A DNA stretch of 64,000 nt from Trichopria drosophilae (Eukaryota > Arthropoda > Insecta > Hymenoptera > Diapriidae), in contig CM059582.1 in NCBI GenBank assembly GCA_030407085.1, positions 137,447,001 to 137,511,000 of the forward strand, given 5' to 3'. A program made the translations under genes and the position numbers. Of the stretch, positions 1 through 11,710 are shown in pieces. Below the pieces are notes generated by a model. That model was given only the letters and a program-made list of their open reading frames with translations, ran no database searches and was not told where the DNA came from. How positions within the stretch are numbered: position 1 is the first letter of the stretch; each line of letters opens with the position of its first letter.

Positions 1-516
1 AACAGTAAGCCTATCTTTGGATAATCCGTTTTCTTTATTCATTTCTTGTTCTTCTCTGACAGCTTTTTTAACCATTTAAGCTATTATAATAGGCGTTTGC
101 ACTTAATGCATTCGATGAGATGTCCATCAGTCCACAAAAGTTTAATAAACCATAAAAACCAACTCCTATCAAGCGCATTGCAAAAACTATTCTTCTGTTG
201 ATTTCGTAACCACTACTTATTTTCGGAGATGAAGGGATTGGTTCACTCTTCTCACAATTACAGATAATTTCTAGCAGAAAATTCAATCCTTTTAAATCAC
301 TTTTTCCGAATCGCACTTTCTGACCACAGCTTACACAAGCAACTCTTTGCTTAGATAATACAAACACAGACCACTGAACGATCACGTAAGCCAGAGGCGG
401 ATCGATAGTTACTTCCAATTGCGGCTGACTGTTTTTAGTTTTTTAGCAGCAGCACTGGTTTTTTCAATGGTACTATCTGAAGTATGTCGATTACCACTAA
501 ATGTTTTTCTATCCAT
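1..516 (-). pseudogene. Mutator-like (MULE-type) transposase, 5' part, broken
   Basis: I recognise this as the N-terminal part of an arthropod Mutator-like transposase domain protein. The best start is the ATG at 516-514. Its first 33 or so codons end in a Ser/Ala/Lys stretch (TSAAAKKLK) that is typical just upstream of the domain. Near 415 the frame shifts and then runs to 68 through CVSCGQK, an ICNC cysteine pair and the conserved YEINRRIVFAMRLIG, followed by FCGLMDI. After a stop at about 68-70 the homology resumes in another frame (VKKAVREEQEM) and leaves the window at base 1. The visible lesions are therefore two frameshifts, and the catalytic part lies outside the window. Family assignment rests on my memory of domain signatures, not a search. 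An assembly error could mimic either frameshift, but two make decay more likely. Confidence 0.72.
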
Positions 517-879
517 GATGAATTCTTAGTATACACGAACGAAAAATTTCCAAACTCGTGCAAAGACTGAAGCGAACTATTACCAACGAAAATGCCACGT
601 ATACTAAACTAGAAACTCTGCTGAAACTACAGAGAAGTAAACACTTTTCAAAACCGAAAGGAAACAAGACAATAAGGCGGTCCGTTGGAATGTAACAGCT
701 GCCACCACGCCGGGTGCTCAAGCGGCCGGTTTTACTGCTTACCGCGCTCCGCTCTCCCCTCTTTTATACATGTTTTTCGGTCGTTCGGACCTTCGGGACT
801 AATTCTATGTTATTTCTGGGAGTATTTCCTAGCGATTTACGAAAAAAAAACATTTTTCGATTTTTTCAAAATTTTCCAT
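517..879. other. Non-coding stretch upstream of the Mutator-like start
   Basis: This contains no supported gene. The open frames here have no recognisable protein similarity. It may include the 5' end and terminal repeat of the Mutator-like element, but the partner end is outside the window and cannot be compared. Confidence 0.4.
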
Positions 880-1020
880 GGTAACCTGGCCTTAAGGCTC
901 TTGCCTTACACAGTCTTCTGTGCTCAGCCATTGAAGACAAAGCCGACATCGATTCCAGCTACTTAATGCAAGAAAGCGCTCGGTCATTGGAGGCGAATTT
1001 GACATCGAGCCCAACTGATC
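880..1020 (-). repeat. Dispersed repeat family R1, copy 1
   Basis: Two adjacent related segments (about 918-960 and 978-1010) carry the core GCTCAGCCATTGAAG / GCTCGGTCATTGGAG followed by a GACATCGA motif. The same core occurs at 3195-3395 (opposite strand) and 8480-8645, so this is a diverged interspersed repeat. Its class is not identified: I see no tRNA B box and no coding sequence. Confidence 0.5.
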
Positions 1021-1067
1021 ATTTCCCGTTAAAGCAAACAATTGCAGCAATTCAATTGATTTGAATT

Positions 1068-2135
1068 TTACTTCACTAAGTGTTCAAAGTTTTGGTCCCG
1101 ATCTGTATGGCAATACGGTATGCGGATATAGAATGTTTGTACAACTTGGCGAATCGTGTCGACATCAATAGCAGTGATTTCATTTCTTATTCGTTGTTCG
1201 AGTTCTACGAGGTTTGCTGTTTTCGTTTGATACAACCTATCTTTGAGGTATCCCCACAGAAATTAATCAAGTTATGTAAGATTAGGGGATTTTAGTGGCC
1301 ACTCTATGACTCTTCTTCTTCCTATCCACCTTTCCGGAAGTACTGCGTTTAAGTAAACACGAACATCTCGGCCATAATGAGGAGCTGCGCCATCTTGCTG
1401 AAACCACGTCTCATGAAAATCATCGCCAATGGCCTGAATCGTCGGGAAGTATTCATTTCGTAACATATCTTGCATTAAACTGCATTAAAATTTCCATTAA
1501 TGAAGAAAGCCCTATTCTGTTATTAATAATACCGATCCAAATATTCAACTTTACATGATATTGAGTACTGCGAGTATCACTTCTTCATTATGGGTTGTTG
1601 CCGCTCCAGTATCTAAAATTATGCCTACTGACATTACCGTTAAGTTGAAAAGTAGCTTCGTCTGGAAATACGATTCTATTCAAGAATTATCCATCAGCAT
1701 CGATTTTGGCCATCATCGTTTCACAAAACTCAATGCGTCTGTCATAATCTTCTTCAAGCAGTTCATGTATAAGTTTAATTTTGAATGACTGGAACTGCAA
1801 TTTTTTTCCTCAAAATATTATGTATAGATCCAACACTAAGATCATATTGCTTAATTTTCTAACTGTACTGTGAGGATCTTCACTAATTGCGAGAGCAATA
1901 TCCAGCGGTTTTTCTAACGTAATCGCTATAACAAGCCGACCCGATCTATGGAGGTGCTTTACACTTCCACTTATATTAAATCCTGCAATTGTTCTTTGTA
2001 CAGTCGACTTGGATATCTGTTCCGACCATTCCATAAATGAGTCGTTGAATATACGCTTCACGGTTTCATTAGATCGTGTGAGATTTCCATAGCCTTTCAT
2101 CATCAGAATAAGTATTCCTCCACGTTCGGTGAAAG
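1068..2135 (-). pseudogene. Tc1/mariner-superfamily transposase, D,D41D spacing, inactivated
   Basis: A nearly full-length transposase of the IS630-Tc1-mariner superfamily reads leftwards. The N-terminal helix-turn-helix part lies at 2135-1810 (SKSTVQRTI, then GSVKHLHRSGR). The middle part at about 1790-1500 holds EEDYDRRIEFCE and the first catalytic Asp in FPDEATF (near 1661). The C-terminal part at 1475-1068 holds the second Asp in FQQDGAAPHY (1392-1394) and the third Asp in the sequence before FLWGYLKDR (1266-1268). Forty-one residues separate the last two Asp codons in one uninterrupted register, which fits the D,D41D group of this superfamily. The reading is broken by in-frame stops in the middle part, two more flanking the third Asp, and at least one frameshift. 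All three catalytic Asp codons remain. I could not define terminal inverted repeats. Confidence 0.85.
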
Positions 2136-2810
2136 GAGCTATGTTATCTTACGTGTAGGAAACATCCACGACGTAGAAGAAAAAAAAGTCATAAAAACAG
2201 TGATAAGGACGCTTGATTTCAAAATTACAGAGATGAGCTACGGTAAAATGGATTTATTAGAAAATTATTGAATGTGTACAAACTTAATTTGCATTCTACC
2301 GTTACATAATTATCGGACAGGATGCGATCTTACGAGTACAGTATACAATAATATTCTCTGTGTTACTTTGTAGCAAACGCATGCGTATTTAATTTATTGG
2401 AATAAATCCGAAAGAAAAACAAAAGGTCTAGATGATAACGCGATATAGTACAATGATTAAAAATTTTATCCAGCCATAGGATAACAATTTGTGTATTCCT
2501 TAATTTCTAAGTAACTGAAGAAAACCCCAAGCGGTAAGTAACGCGCGATTAACTTTACCTAACTTTATTCTGTAAGTATAATGATTGTGCCAGTAGATGA
2601 GAGAGTTTGCAGATGGTGTTTGTGCCCGAAGTTCCGAAAGTTCAATAAACGATTATTCAGGGCAGGACCGATTATTACATGCTTGAAATGAGGCGCCCGT
2701 GGGCCCCTTCAAGTTTTCATCTCTGACAAAAATTTGTAATTTCTTCAATATAAATTATTCGACTATTAATATAATAAGCAAATATGACAAGAACAAAGCA
2801 AACAACTCAT
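2136..2810. other. AT-rich stretch without recognisable genes
   Basis: No coding similarity, RNA gene or clear repeat was seen. It may contain the outer end of the mariner-like element to its left. Confidence 0.4.
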
Positions 2811-3230
2811 AGCGGCCACCCCCACCTCCTCAAATACGCGTTTGCACAACCCTGAAAAATCGCACAGACCAGTTATTCCAGTTATTTCGTATAATCGACA
2901 TGATCACGAAAACAAATATTTTCCAAAAAATTGCTTAACAATTTCTTTATACTTATAGACAGATACTAGGAGTCGTGTCGAAACCCGAAATACTCTCTGA
3001 AGCTGCCCCCACCCTCTTAAAGTGGCATTTACAGTTATTTCATATTTTCGACATCATCCCCAAAACAAATCTTTTCCAAAAGATGCTTCAAAATTTCTTA
3101 CTAGTGATAGAAAGATATAACGACCCTCGTAGAATTACGGGAAATCCCCAAGAGCTACTCCCACTCCTAAAAAGACGAATTTAATGTTATTTCGTATTAT
3201 CGGCATGCCGTAACTGGCTGGATTGCATCT
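2811..3230. repeat. Diverged tandem repeat, about 3 units
   Basis: Units begin with a C-rich block (near 2818, 3006 and 3160), followed by a TTATTTCGTAT-like block, then a CGACATGATC/CGACATCATC block and AAAACAAAT.TTTTCCAAAA. Unit spacing is roughly 190 and 155 bp, so the array is irregular and old. A weaker C-rich block near 3440 may be a further partial unit. No protein is encoded. Confidence 0.5.
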
Positions 3231-3395
3231 TGACTTTGCCTTCAATGGCCGAGCTCAGTCTTATCTTAACCAACTGGGATTAATGCAAGTACAACACGTG
3301 AAAAACGTGTGAGAGGCAATGGGACTACTCACGTTTAACCAACACCCCCAAGGGATCAGTCTTTAATCCACTGAAAGTGATGGCGGCGCCCTCTA
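3195..3395 (-). repeat. Dispersed repeat family R1, copy 2
   Basis: Read on the minus strand this matches 8480-8645 over two blocks: CTGATCCCTTGGGG then GTGTTGGTTAAA, and after a gap TAATCCCAG.TGGTTAAG followed by a GAGCTCGGCCATTGAAGG core. Agreement in block order and spacing makes common descent more likely than chance. Confidence 0.6.
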
Positions 3396-3587
3396 TGCGA
3401 CATGTTTTGTATGCATCTCGAAAAGACTTTTCAAGTGAGCCCCCACCTGGCCTACGTTGCTATTGAAGATTTAACTAAACCCCTCTTAAAAGACAGGCCT
3501 TTTGAAAAATCGCTTAACGTGTTCCGGCGATTATCGCCACACTGCTAAACCAAACAGTTGGCGTAAATTTTTATCGTTATTAATTTA

Positions 3588-4288
3588 CCATAATTTTTGG
3601 TAAAACCACGCGCCAACTTTCATTGCCATCTGCATCTGGTTTTTTCGGGAACTATCCACACAGGTACATTGTAAGGAGATTATAAGGTTTTATTATTCCT
3701 TGTTCTAAAAGTTCAGAGACTTGTCTATTTACTTCTTCCTTAAGCGCAGCGAGATAACGATATTGACGAGTGTTTGTTGGTGAATCGTGAACGAGTGTTC
3801 GTTGGCGCAATCGGTAGTTATGATGCGATGTTGTAGAATATCTGTGCCTTCTAGTTCATATCCAGGAATGTAAAATCCGTCTGATTTTTCTTTAATTATC
3901 AGTTCTGCACATTTCTTTCATCGCTATTTAAGTGCTCTAAGTTAAATAATTTTAATAATTCATTATAACAGTTATTTTCCACCGTATTTATATTCAATAT
4001 TTTATTATTTCTGTTCTTTAATTGTTTTTTTAGTTCATTTTCGTATTGCTCACATGATATGATTTCGTCAAAATTAATAAATTGGTAGTGGTTTGAATTT
4101 GACAAATGCTTAATTTTGTGAAATTGGTCAGGATTTGGTTTTACACGTGATTCGTTATGATTTAGTAATTTCTTTGGTTTATTTGTTTGAAGATCTTTAT
4201 TTAATGTGAAATCGCCTTTAATAGATTTTGTAGACTTCGTAATCAGCTTTGTTTCATCTGATATATTTTTATTTTGTGAACTTTGCAT
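3588..4288 (-). pseudogene. Ty3/gypsy pol fragment (linker to start of reverse transcriptase)
   Basis: The 129-codon frame at 4288-3899 is Asn/Lys-rich and ends in LLKLFNLEHLNSDERN. That resembles the segment just before reverse transcriptase in insect Ty3/gypsy Pol proteins. Similarity continues leftwards in shifted frames with HRIITTD, then YRYLAALKEEVNRQVSELL and EQGIIKP, a PVWIVP segment and KKPDADGNESWRVV. These are the first conserved RT motifs of the 17.6/gypsy type. At least three frameshifts lie between 3900 and 3600. Similarity stops abruptly near 3588, before the catalytic palm motifs, so the copy is truncated. No LTR was recognised. It is unrelated by close identity to the 38-43 kb element on the opposite strand. 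Confidence 0.75.
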
Positions 4289-4882
4289 TGATCCGATAAT
4301 TTTTCGGATTTTTTTTTATCAAGATTAGTAGCATTTGGATTAATAATATCACAATTATTAGAATTTGTTCCACTAATACTTCGGAGATTTTGAACAATGT
4401 TAATAATCAGTGATTGGGACGCGTCTGGCTCGACAGTTCAGTGCATAGGCGGCGACTTTTCTTATTTGCCAGTAATGTCATCACCGGTCAAGGATAGGTG
4501 AACTATGGAATTTTTAGGTTAAGGGAATTGATTGGCATTCATATTAGTCTTTGATTGCCTTAGTAACAGGCTTATATTGGAATGAAGATTGGTCGGGATA
4601 TTCGGAAATGCTACTTGCAATGGGAAACCATTTCTCTGTCACTAGCCAACGGGGGAGATATCCTTAGATCCGGACGATACTGTATCCTAGTGAAGGGATT
4701 GACGTAAGAAGGGATAATAATCCCTTGGGGAAGAAGTTTTCCGCGATTATTTTGGGTTTACGATTTTTTAGACGCGCCTTTGTTTTTTGCCTTATCCGCC
4801 TTCCTCTTTGAAATAAATAGTTTTCCTATCTTTTTTGGTAATTTTTTATTTATTTTTTTATAAAAATATAATATTTATATAT
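4289..4882. other. Stretch upstream of the gypsy fragment, no supported gene
   Basis: The part next to 4288 stays Asn/Ser-rich on the minus strand for some 100 bp past a 9-T run. It could be more of the degraded polyprotein. The rest shows no recognisable signal, and no primer binding site or LTR end could be identified. Confidence 0.35.
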
Positions 4883-5095
4883 GGGGCATTCCACGTCAAC
4901 CGTGCCACAGCTCTGTGCAAAATTCATTTGCAGCTAAAAAATATTGCTTGGGCTTAAAATTTAGCTTAATATATTTACTTTCGTTTATCGAGTGGTATTT
5001 TGTTAAATTCCAAAATGGCGGATAGATTATCGGGCCCGGAAAAGGAAAAGTCCAAAAAGGAGATACCCGTTTGAAGCATACATTTTTCTTGACGT

Positions 5096-5177
<82 letters not shown>

Positions 5178-5677
5178 GCACGCACGCACGCACACACACA
5201 CGCACACACACACGCACGCACGCACGCACACACACACACACACACACATATTGTATCCGCCATTTTGAATTTTAAAAATGTAAGGTCGGATACGTAATCA
5301 GCGAGCCCGAAAAGCCCTCAGTACCGAATATTGTATCAATCAGATAGTTTTTGAAATTTGTATCCGCCATATTGGATCCGCCATTTTGAATTTTGAAAAT
5401 CTGAGGCCAGATTCGTGTTCAGCAACCCCGAAAACCCCAGAGTAACAAATTTCAGCTGTTTTCCACGACAAGAAAAATGTATGCTTCAAACGGGTATCTC
5501 CTTTTTGGACTTTTCCTTTTCCGGGCGCGATAATCTATCCGCCATTTTGGAATTTAACAAAATACCACTCGATAAACGAAAGTAAATATATTAAGCTAAA
5601 TTTTAAGCCCAAGCAAAATTTTTTAGCTGCAAATGAATTTTGCACAGAGCTGTGGCACGGTTGACGTGGAATGCCCC
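4883..5677. mobile_element. Foldback/MITE element, ~215-bp inverted arms around a (CA)n core
   Basis: The left arm (4883-5098) and right arm (5463-5677) are nearly perfect reverse complements. The outer ends read GGGGCATTCCACGTCAACC inward from both sides, and flanking TATAT on each side is compatible with an A/T-rich target duplication. The arms carry no long frame. The loop holds a (CA)n microsatellite and two copies of a motif ending in TCAGC.A(C/G)CCCGAAAA that also recurs elsewhere in the window. A related element sits at 54340-54822. Confidence 0.85.
5096..5250. repeat. (CA)n microsatellite with CG interruptions
   Basis: About 155 bp of CA dinucleotides, interrupted by GCACGCACGC blocks in its right half, lie in the loop of the foldback element. 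Apparent open frames on both strands here are artefacts of the dinucleotide repeat. Confidence 0.97.
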
Positions 5678-8090
5678 ATATATATAATTTTTTACAAATT
5701 TTTCCTTTATTTTTTGGTAGCGTCGATCCCCCTTTTTGCCACTACAAAAAGTGGTAGTTATTAATATTATTAAAAATAATTTGCTCGAAAAGATCCAAGT
5801 AATTATTCCACACACCGAAATTTACCCGAAAAGATATGTGTGCTCAGGGCATAAAAGATTTGGAATTCAGAACGTAGGCGTTAGGAATATTATTCCACAC
5901 ACCGAAAAGAACCGAAAGTCCAAAACTCTCTAACAACTTTCATCAGCAGATCAGGGCCTTATACACGCAAAATGGCGCATAAGAAAACGTGGGTAAATCA
6001 AGGAAGCTCAAATTAAAAAGAGATCATAATTTTTTAGATCCTTGGATTGGTTGTCTAATAATAACACCATCCTATTGGTAAAGGAAGATTTTCCACCTTT
6101 TGGTTCATGCCGGAAGTATACGAAAAAAGCTTGGTGTTGTAAAATTATAAAACATCGTTAATATTTGTTCTCGTGTTGAAATTTGTAAAAACAATAAGAT
6201 TGAATTTTTCATCAATAAGAATAATTGCAACACAATGCTTTCAACTCAAACGTCAAAATACGATTATGATATTATTAAATTAACTCGGATTAAAGTGATC
6301 AAAGCGGTATTAAGTAATTGGAAAGACTGAATTTGTCTTATAGAATAAATTTGTCTGATTGGTAATTATTCTATTTTATTACCAAAAGTCTTCTGTCTGC
6401 ATTTAAGAATGAATGAAATAAGATGTCAAAAGAATTTTGTTTAAAAGAGTTTTGAGTTTGTTGCTTCTTTTCGTTCCTTTTTTTGTACTTTTTATTTATA
6501 TATGGGCTGTAAAATAATAGGTTATGCAATCGGATATCCAAAGAAGATACATGTTCTGAAAGATTTTCAAATTGATAATCACATTCCCCTGTGTTTTCAA
6601 TTTTACTGCTATTTTGCTCAAATTATAAACATTAATAAAAATATAGTTTATATTTTCGTTAATAATTAACATCAGGTTTTAAAATGCACTAGTCTCTGAC
6701 AGTAACTTGTATATTTGTAAAAATGTTGGTGTACCACCTTGATCATTGGATTCGAACATTTTTCGTGCACTACCAAAGAATCTTTGAAATTTAGAATTGA
6801 AAAATGGAAAATACTCTAACGTTCATCCAAATAAAATTACAAATGTTCATACGATGGGATCAAATAAGCTGGATTTATTTTAAGTCCCTTCACCTATTCA
6901 TAAATATATTCCAGAAAGAAAATGTAAAGATTCATAATTCAACAGTTTTTTTCGTTCCATGTTCTGATAATGTTTGTACTTGTTCTGAAACATCTCAAGA
7001 ATGTCTCCTTAAAATTTTAACACAAAATCTTTATTAGTTTTGAAATGTCAGCATATTTTCGACCGCAGGTATACGCTCGGTTTTGTAGAGCGCGGCAGCT
7101 TTAAACGCGTTTTTATCGAAACACCATTTTTTCATACTGCTTGCACGATAACTCAAAAAATAATTATTCGATTGCTTTGAAATTTTGTGGATGCCGCCAT
7201 CCTGCAAGTAAATATCAAAAACACGCGAGTTTGACGCAGTACAGCGCTGCCATTTTGAGAGTTAAAAACAAAAATCTTGTCGCATTCTAAGGATGTATCT
7301 AACTCACAATTAAAGATTATAAACAAAAAAACAACACTTTTTCATCTAAAAAAAAAAATTCTTGAAAATCTACCTCGTTGCGGGATCTTTCCCTTTGATA
7401 TTATTTTCAATGTTGTTTGTCTGGTTAATTTTTAAATGTGGATACCTTGTTTTTCATAAACTTTCCTGTTTTAATTAATATTACGTCTAGTTCATATATA
7501 AATTATACTTTGTTTCGCGAGAAAGAACTTGGCCTTATTTGACGATTTCAAATTTTTTTTTCGCAGAACAGCGATATAGCCTAAAGTACAACTTGTAAAT
7601 CATTATTGTGTTATCAATGTTATTAATTTCTTGGGAAAGGAACGATTTGAACAAAGCACGAATGTAGCCGTGAAATATAGTTTGTCATGAAAATTTACTT
7701 CTGGGAGAGATTTTTATTGCAATGTGCGTAAAAAACTATTCTATACATTTTTTCCTTCTTTCTTTTGCATTTTACACGCTCGTCTTAGGCTCGGCCCTCA
7801 ATCCTCGCATTCGTAAAAAAATGTTAATGCATTTGTTACGAAAATTACTATTTTACAACGGATTTATTCATTTTGCTTTTACATTTTATATTGTTTATTT
7901 ACACACTTTTATTTTTGTCAACTATGCTTCAATAAAGATCGTAACAGTTCGTCGATTTTTTGAAAGCCTAATTAATCAGACGCGAATGAAGTTGTATAAA
8001 CTCTAAACCTTAATTACTACATAATAGAACATTATAGTATATTATACAAGGCAGTAAAAAATTCCCCGATAGGGTGAATAGCTTATATAA
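5678..8090. other. Long AT-rich stretch without recognisable genes
   Basis: No frame here has recognisable similarity. Small signals are a duplicated ATTATTCCACACACCGAAA (near 5802 and 5888), and at 7790-7870 a segment related to 29850-29920 (shared AATCCTCGCATT and CTACTATTT blocks). A GAAAGAACTTGGCCTTATT string near 7523 recurs near 17603. Confidence 0.45.
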
Positions 8091-8093
8091 GAT

Positions 8094-8168
8094 GAGCGGC
8101 GGTGGCTCAGTTAGTAGACTATCGACTTCATAATCAGAAAACCATGGTTCGATCCCGGCCTCTGCCTT
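8094..8168 (+). pseudogene. tRNA-like sequence (tRNA-Met-like; pseudogene or SINE head)
   Basis: An A-box-like TGGCTCAGTTAG (8103-8114) is followed at normal spacing by a perfect B box GGTTCGATCCC (8146-8156). A TTCATAA block lies where the anticodon loop should be, which would give anticodon CAT. The stems do not close: the acceptor arms and most of the anticodon and T stems mispair. I therefore call this a decayed tRNA or the head of a tRNA-derived SINE, not a functional tRNA gene. Confidence 0.6.
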
Positions 8169-8479
8169 CTGTCATTGAGACACCTCTGTATTTGTTACAC
8201 CTCTGTTTATAAGCATCTAATATCGCCAAAGCTCAGATGGTTCGGATTCCACTTTTATAAACTGTTGGTCACGTCGTTTTAGTTCCATATGGATTCAGAA
8301 AAGTCGACGAAATATATTTGTTAAGAGGGCTTGTGACCCATCGCCCCCAATAAGGCATGTGGGGCACGAGGGGAGTCGAAAATTTTAAATAGTAATATAG
8401 ATTAAATGACTGATCCAAAATGCTGTGCATAGAAGGAGCTCCGATCATTTTGGATGGAGTTCTTTGATTTTTAAGATGT

Positions 8480-8645
8480 ACTCTCGGCATCACCTAAGGC
8501 CAACGACGTGGGCGTAGCAGTAAACTGATTCCTTTGGGGTGTTGGTTTAAAAATAGTTGTTTCCTTACCTCTGATTATCCCAGCTGGTTAAGGTAATACG
8601 GAACTCGACTATTGAAGGGAAAGCCAACGTCGTTACCATTCAGTT
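8480..8645 (+). repeat. Dispersed repeat family R1, copy 3
   Basis: This copy contains CTGATTCCTTTGGGGTG, a TTGGTTTAAA block, TTCCTTACCTCTGATTATCC, CAGCTGGTTAAGGTAA and GAACTCGACTATTGAAGG in order. It aligns with the reverse complement of 3195-3395 and, in its first half, with 31465-31545. No coding capacity is seen. Confidence 0.6.
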
Positions 8646-8694
8646 AGGACAATTCTATTATTTTATTTTCAATATTGTCTTTTTTCGTTATATA

Positions 8695-9509
8695 GGCCAA
8701 TCATTTAAGACAAACAAAGAGGGTTTGCTTGCAAATGAACCGACACGCAATTTTATTTTTTCTATATGTAGGGGGGTCTAGAAAAGCTTATTTCCAAGTT
8801 GTTGTAGTCAGGGGGGTGGAGCTTTTTTTGGGGGGCAGGGGGGAAGGCAAAAATCGTTTTTTCACTGAAACTTTGCGAATTTTCGACCAAATTGAACGTA
8901 TGACCGCGCATTTTGTAGCTTTTTTCAAGTCCTACAATTTTCCCACGACCATCTACCTAAACTAAATATTTTTCGAGTTATAGCCGTTTTAAGGGATCGA
9001 AAAATCGAATTTATCTCGGTTCAGTTAACAGATAGCTCTTTTCCATCTATTATGAAAGTTGTAGCGCTTGAAAAGACGAAGAAAATGAGCCACGATTGAC
9101 GAAATTAGATATGAAAATTTTCAATACAACTTTCAAAGTAGATGGAAAAGTGCTATCTGTTAACCGAACCGAGATAAATAAAGAAAAACGAAAAAATTTG
9201 ATTTTTCGATCCCTTAAAACGGCTATAACTCGAAAAATATTTAGTTTAGGTGAATGGTCGTGCGATAGAAAATTGTAGGGCTTGAAAAAGCTACAAAATG
9301 GGCGGTCATACGTTCAATTTGGTCAAAAATTCACAAAGTTACAGCGAAAAAACGATTTTTGCCTTCCCCCTGCCCCCCCAAAAAAGATCCACCCCCCTGA
9401 CTACAACAACTTGGAAATAAGCTTTTCTATACCACCCCCCCCCTACACATAGAAAAAATAAAATTGCGTGTCGGTTCATTTGCAAACTAAAAGTCTTAAA
9501 TGACTGGCC
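8695..9509. mobile_element. Foldback element, ~390-bp inverted arms, TA-flanked
   Basis: Arms at about 8695-9075 and 9110-9509 are reverse complements separated by a very short loop. The ends are GGCCAATCATTTAAGAC on the left and the complement of GGCCAGTCATTTAAGAC on the right. TA lies directly outside each end (8693-8694, 9510-9511), as expected for a TA target duplication. The arms include poly-G/poly-C tracts and the strings TTTTTCGAGTTATAGCCG and CTATCTGTTAACCGAACC. No transposase is encoded, so any mobility would have needed proteins in trans. Confidence 0.87.
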
Positions 9510-9511
9510 TA

Positions 9512-11710
9512 ATATTCCCAATAAATAAGGGTAATAAGAAAAACGTTTTTGTAAACAAAGGTAACAAAGATTTTTTCACGAGCTTTCTCATGACAATGTT
9601 TATTTTTAATTATAAGTAGCCTGTCTTCGCCAAAATTAGTTTTAATTTTTAATTTAACACCTTGAACCAGTCGATAGGAGGTTCAATACATCCCAGAAAA
9701 TCATCTTTATTTCTGGAGAAAATTATGATATTTAAATAATATGAGGTGACAAGGTTTAATGCAATAAAATTGATTTAAAAATAGCTGTTAAAAATGAAGG
9801 CCTCTGAATAATACGCAGACACGTGGATTACAAGGGCCGTCACGCACTTGAAAAGTTTAACTGGCCGTAAATCAATATTTATCATACAAAAACGATTTTT
9901 TTCTATTTTAAAAATACATTAATGCTCTTTTACATAAAATTATGTATATAGCAGATATTAGAGTATCTATTCAGAAAAAACTTCAAAACATCTCGGATGT
10001 TAATTTGCGCATTTTACGTTGTCATGTTCCTTATTATTATGATTAACATGCTGAAATAAGTGTTGATATTTATCTATCCAACTACAGCTGATGTAATTAT
10101 AAGGGAAGATTATCTGATGATAAATTGAAAATCAAAATTAAAATATTTAAAAGTAAATTTCAAAACTTACGAGCATACTGTACTTAAGTGCGTACGCTAT
10201 ATACGTACTTTGGAAACCGTATCTGACTCAAAATAAATTGCAAAGTCAAACAAATTCGTTGTTCTCTATAATGCCATGGGTGAACATATTTCATCTGTTT
10301 GCATCTTTTGTACCTCGCAAATGAAGTACACATCCGTAAAGGCAACTGTCGCACATTAAATCTGACTTTGGATGAGTCCTCTATGATTAAAAGTTTCCGT
10401 TTTTCAATTGTTGTAATGCATCGATAAGATTAATTTTCATGCTTCCTTCATTCGGCCCAATACCAGTTTCCACTTATTATTGTTTTGAATTTTTTATAAT
10501 TTACATTTTTATTTTCATATAGATATAGTTTTTAATGTACATCTGTACAACACGGCCGTGCAGAACTTTGACATTTTCGTTTTAAAATAGTTATTTTTGT
10601 ATCAATGATGTAAAATGGAGTTTTACGCCTCGTCGACAGAACCAGAGGGATGGCGAAGCCAGCTCGAGGTTCGCGAGGGGGAAAATTCTACGCCCGAGAT
10701 TCAAACATTGTTTTTTGATGCAGCAGGCAAAAAATATTATACATATCGCGGGCAGAAAACGCATTACACACGCTCAGGAGATATTGGGGACTCTCGGCGG
10801 TATTAAGAATCTGCTACTCGCTCTCAACCCCTCCTCACCGCCCTCGCTGCAATTACTTCGTGTCCGCCCTAGATACATAATATACTCTTTACGCCTACGG
10901 AGGTGTGAAATTGGCAATTTAGGGCCGCAAATCGAGGCGGAAAAATATTTTTTGTCATATCTGTAGGTAAATTCACAGACGTGCAAAAAAAGCTCGGCGA
11001 GCGGCAAAAAATGCTCGATCGCCCTTTGCACATTCGCAGAAGTACAGCTGAGGTGCCCGTCGGCATACGACGTCTTTCCGATTACTTTACTGGCACGTAA
11101 AGACTTCGGATTTGTACAGGTGTAACAAAAAATTTATTTTATGACCATTTTACGCCTACTGCATCAAACAATTATTTTTTTTTCAATTTATCATTAGATA
11201 ATCTTATCTCATTATTATCACAACAGCTTCAATAGGACTTAAGTCATATCTTCAGATTGAATTAAACTTTATACTTCATTTATCATAGAAATAATTAAAA
11301 TAACGAAAATTACGTCGAAAAGGACGAAAATTTAGATGCGAGATGTTTTCAAGATTTTTTACCAAATAGATAATCGATATGCTGGTATGTATAAATATAT
11401 ATACTCTCCCAGCATTCGAATTAAAAATTCGTATTTCAGGGAAATTTTAACCAATGGTTATATAACCCGATAAAGAACATTAATGAAATATATTAAACTA
11501 CTTTGGCAGTGAAAGTTATTTCTACAGTTCAAGGTAAAAATCCAGCCTGTATTGTTGAATTATCATTTCCGAATGCTATCATTAACGGGTTAATTATGTT
11601 TCTCAAAATTTATTACGTACGTAAAAGTGTACATTATACTTATGTGATTAAACTTTCAGAGTTTGTTCAAGCGCTGTCGAAATTTGATTGTTTTTATGGC
11701 AGCACGTGAT
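9512..11710. other. AT-rich stretch; GC-richer island at 10550-11110; no supported gene
   Basis: Open frames at 10615-10806 and 10715-11066 overlap on both strands in a GC-richer island and have no recognisable similarity. I therefore do not call them genes. The remainder is AT-rich with no clear repeats. Confidence 0.4.

Noticed and set aside
4896..5297. Several open frames of alternating Cys-Val or Thr-His on both strands
   Set aside because: They are translations of the (CA)n microsatellite in every frame and carry no protein information.
8094..8168. Functional tRNA-Met gene
   Set aside because: The A and B boxes and a CAT loop are present, but the acceptor stem and most of the anticodon and T stems do not pair.
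10615..11066. Genes at the 10.6-11.1 kb GC-richer island
   Set aside because: Four frames overlap on both strands, none shows recognisable similarity, and none has coding character distinct from the others.
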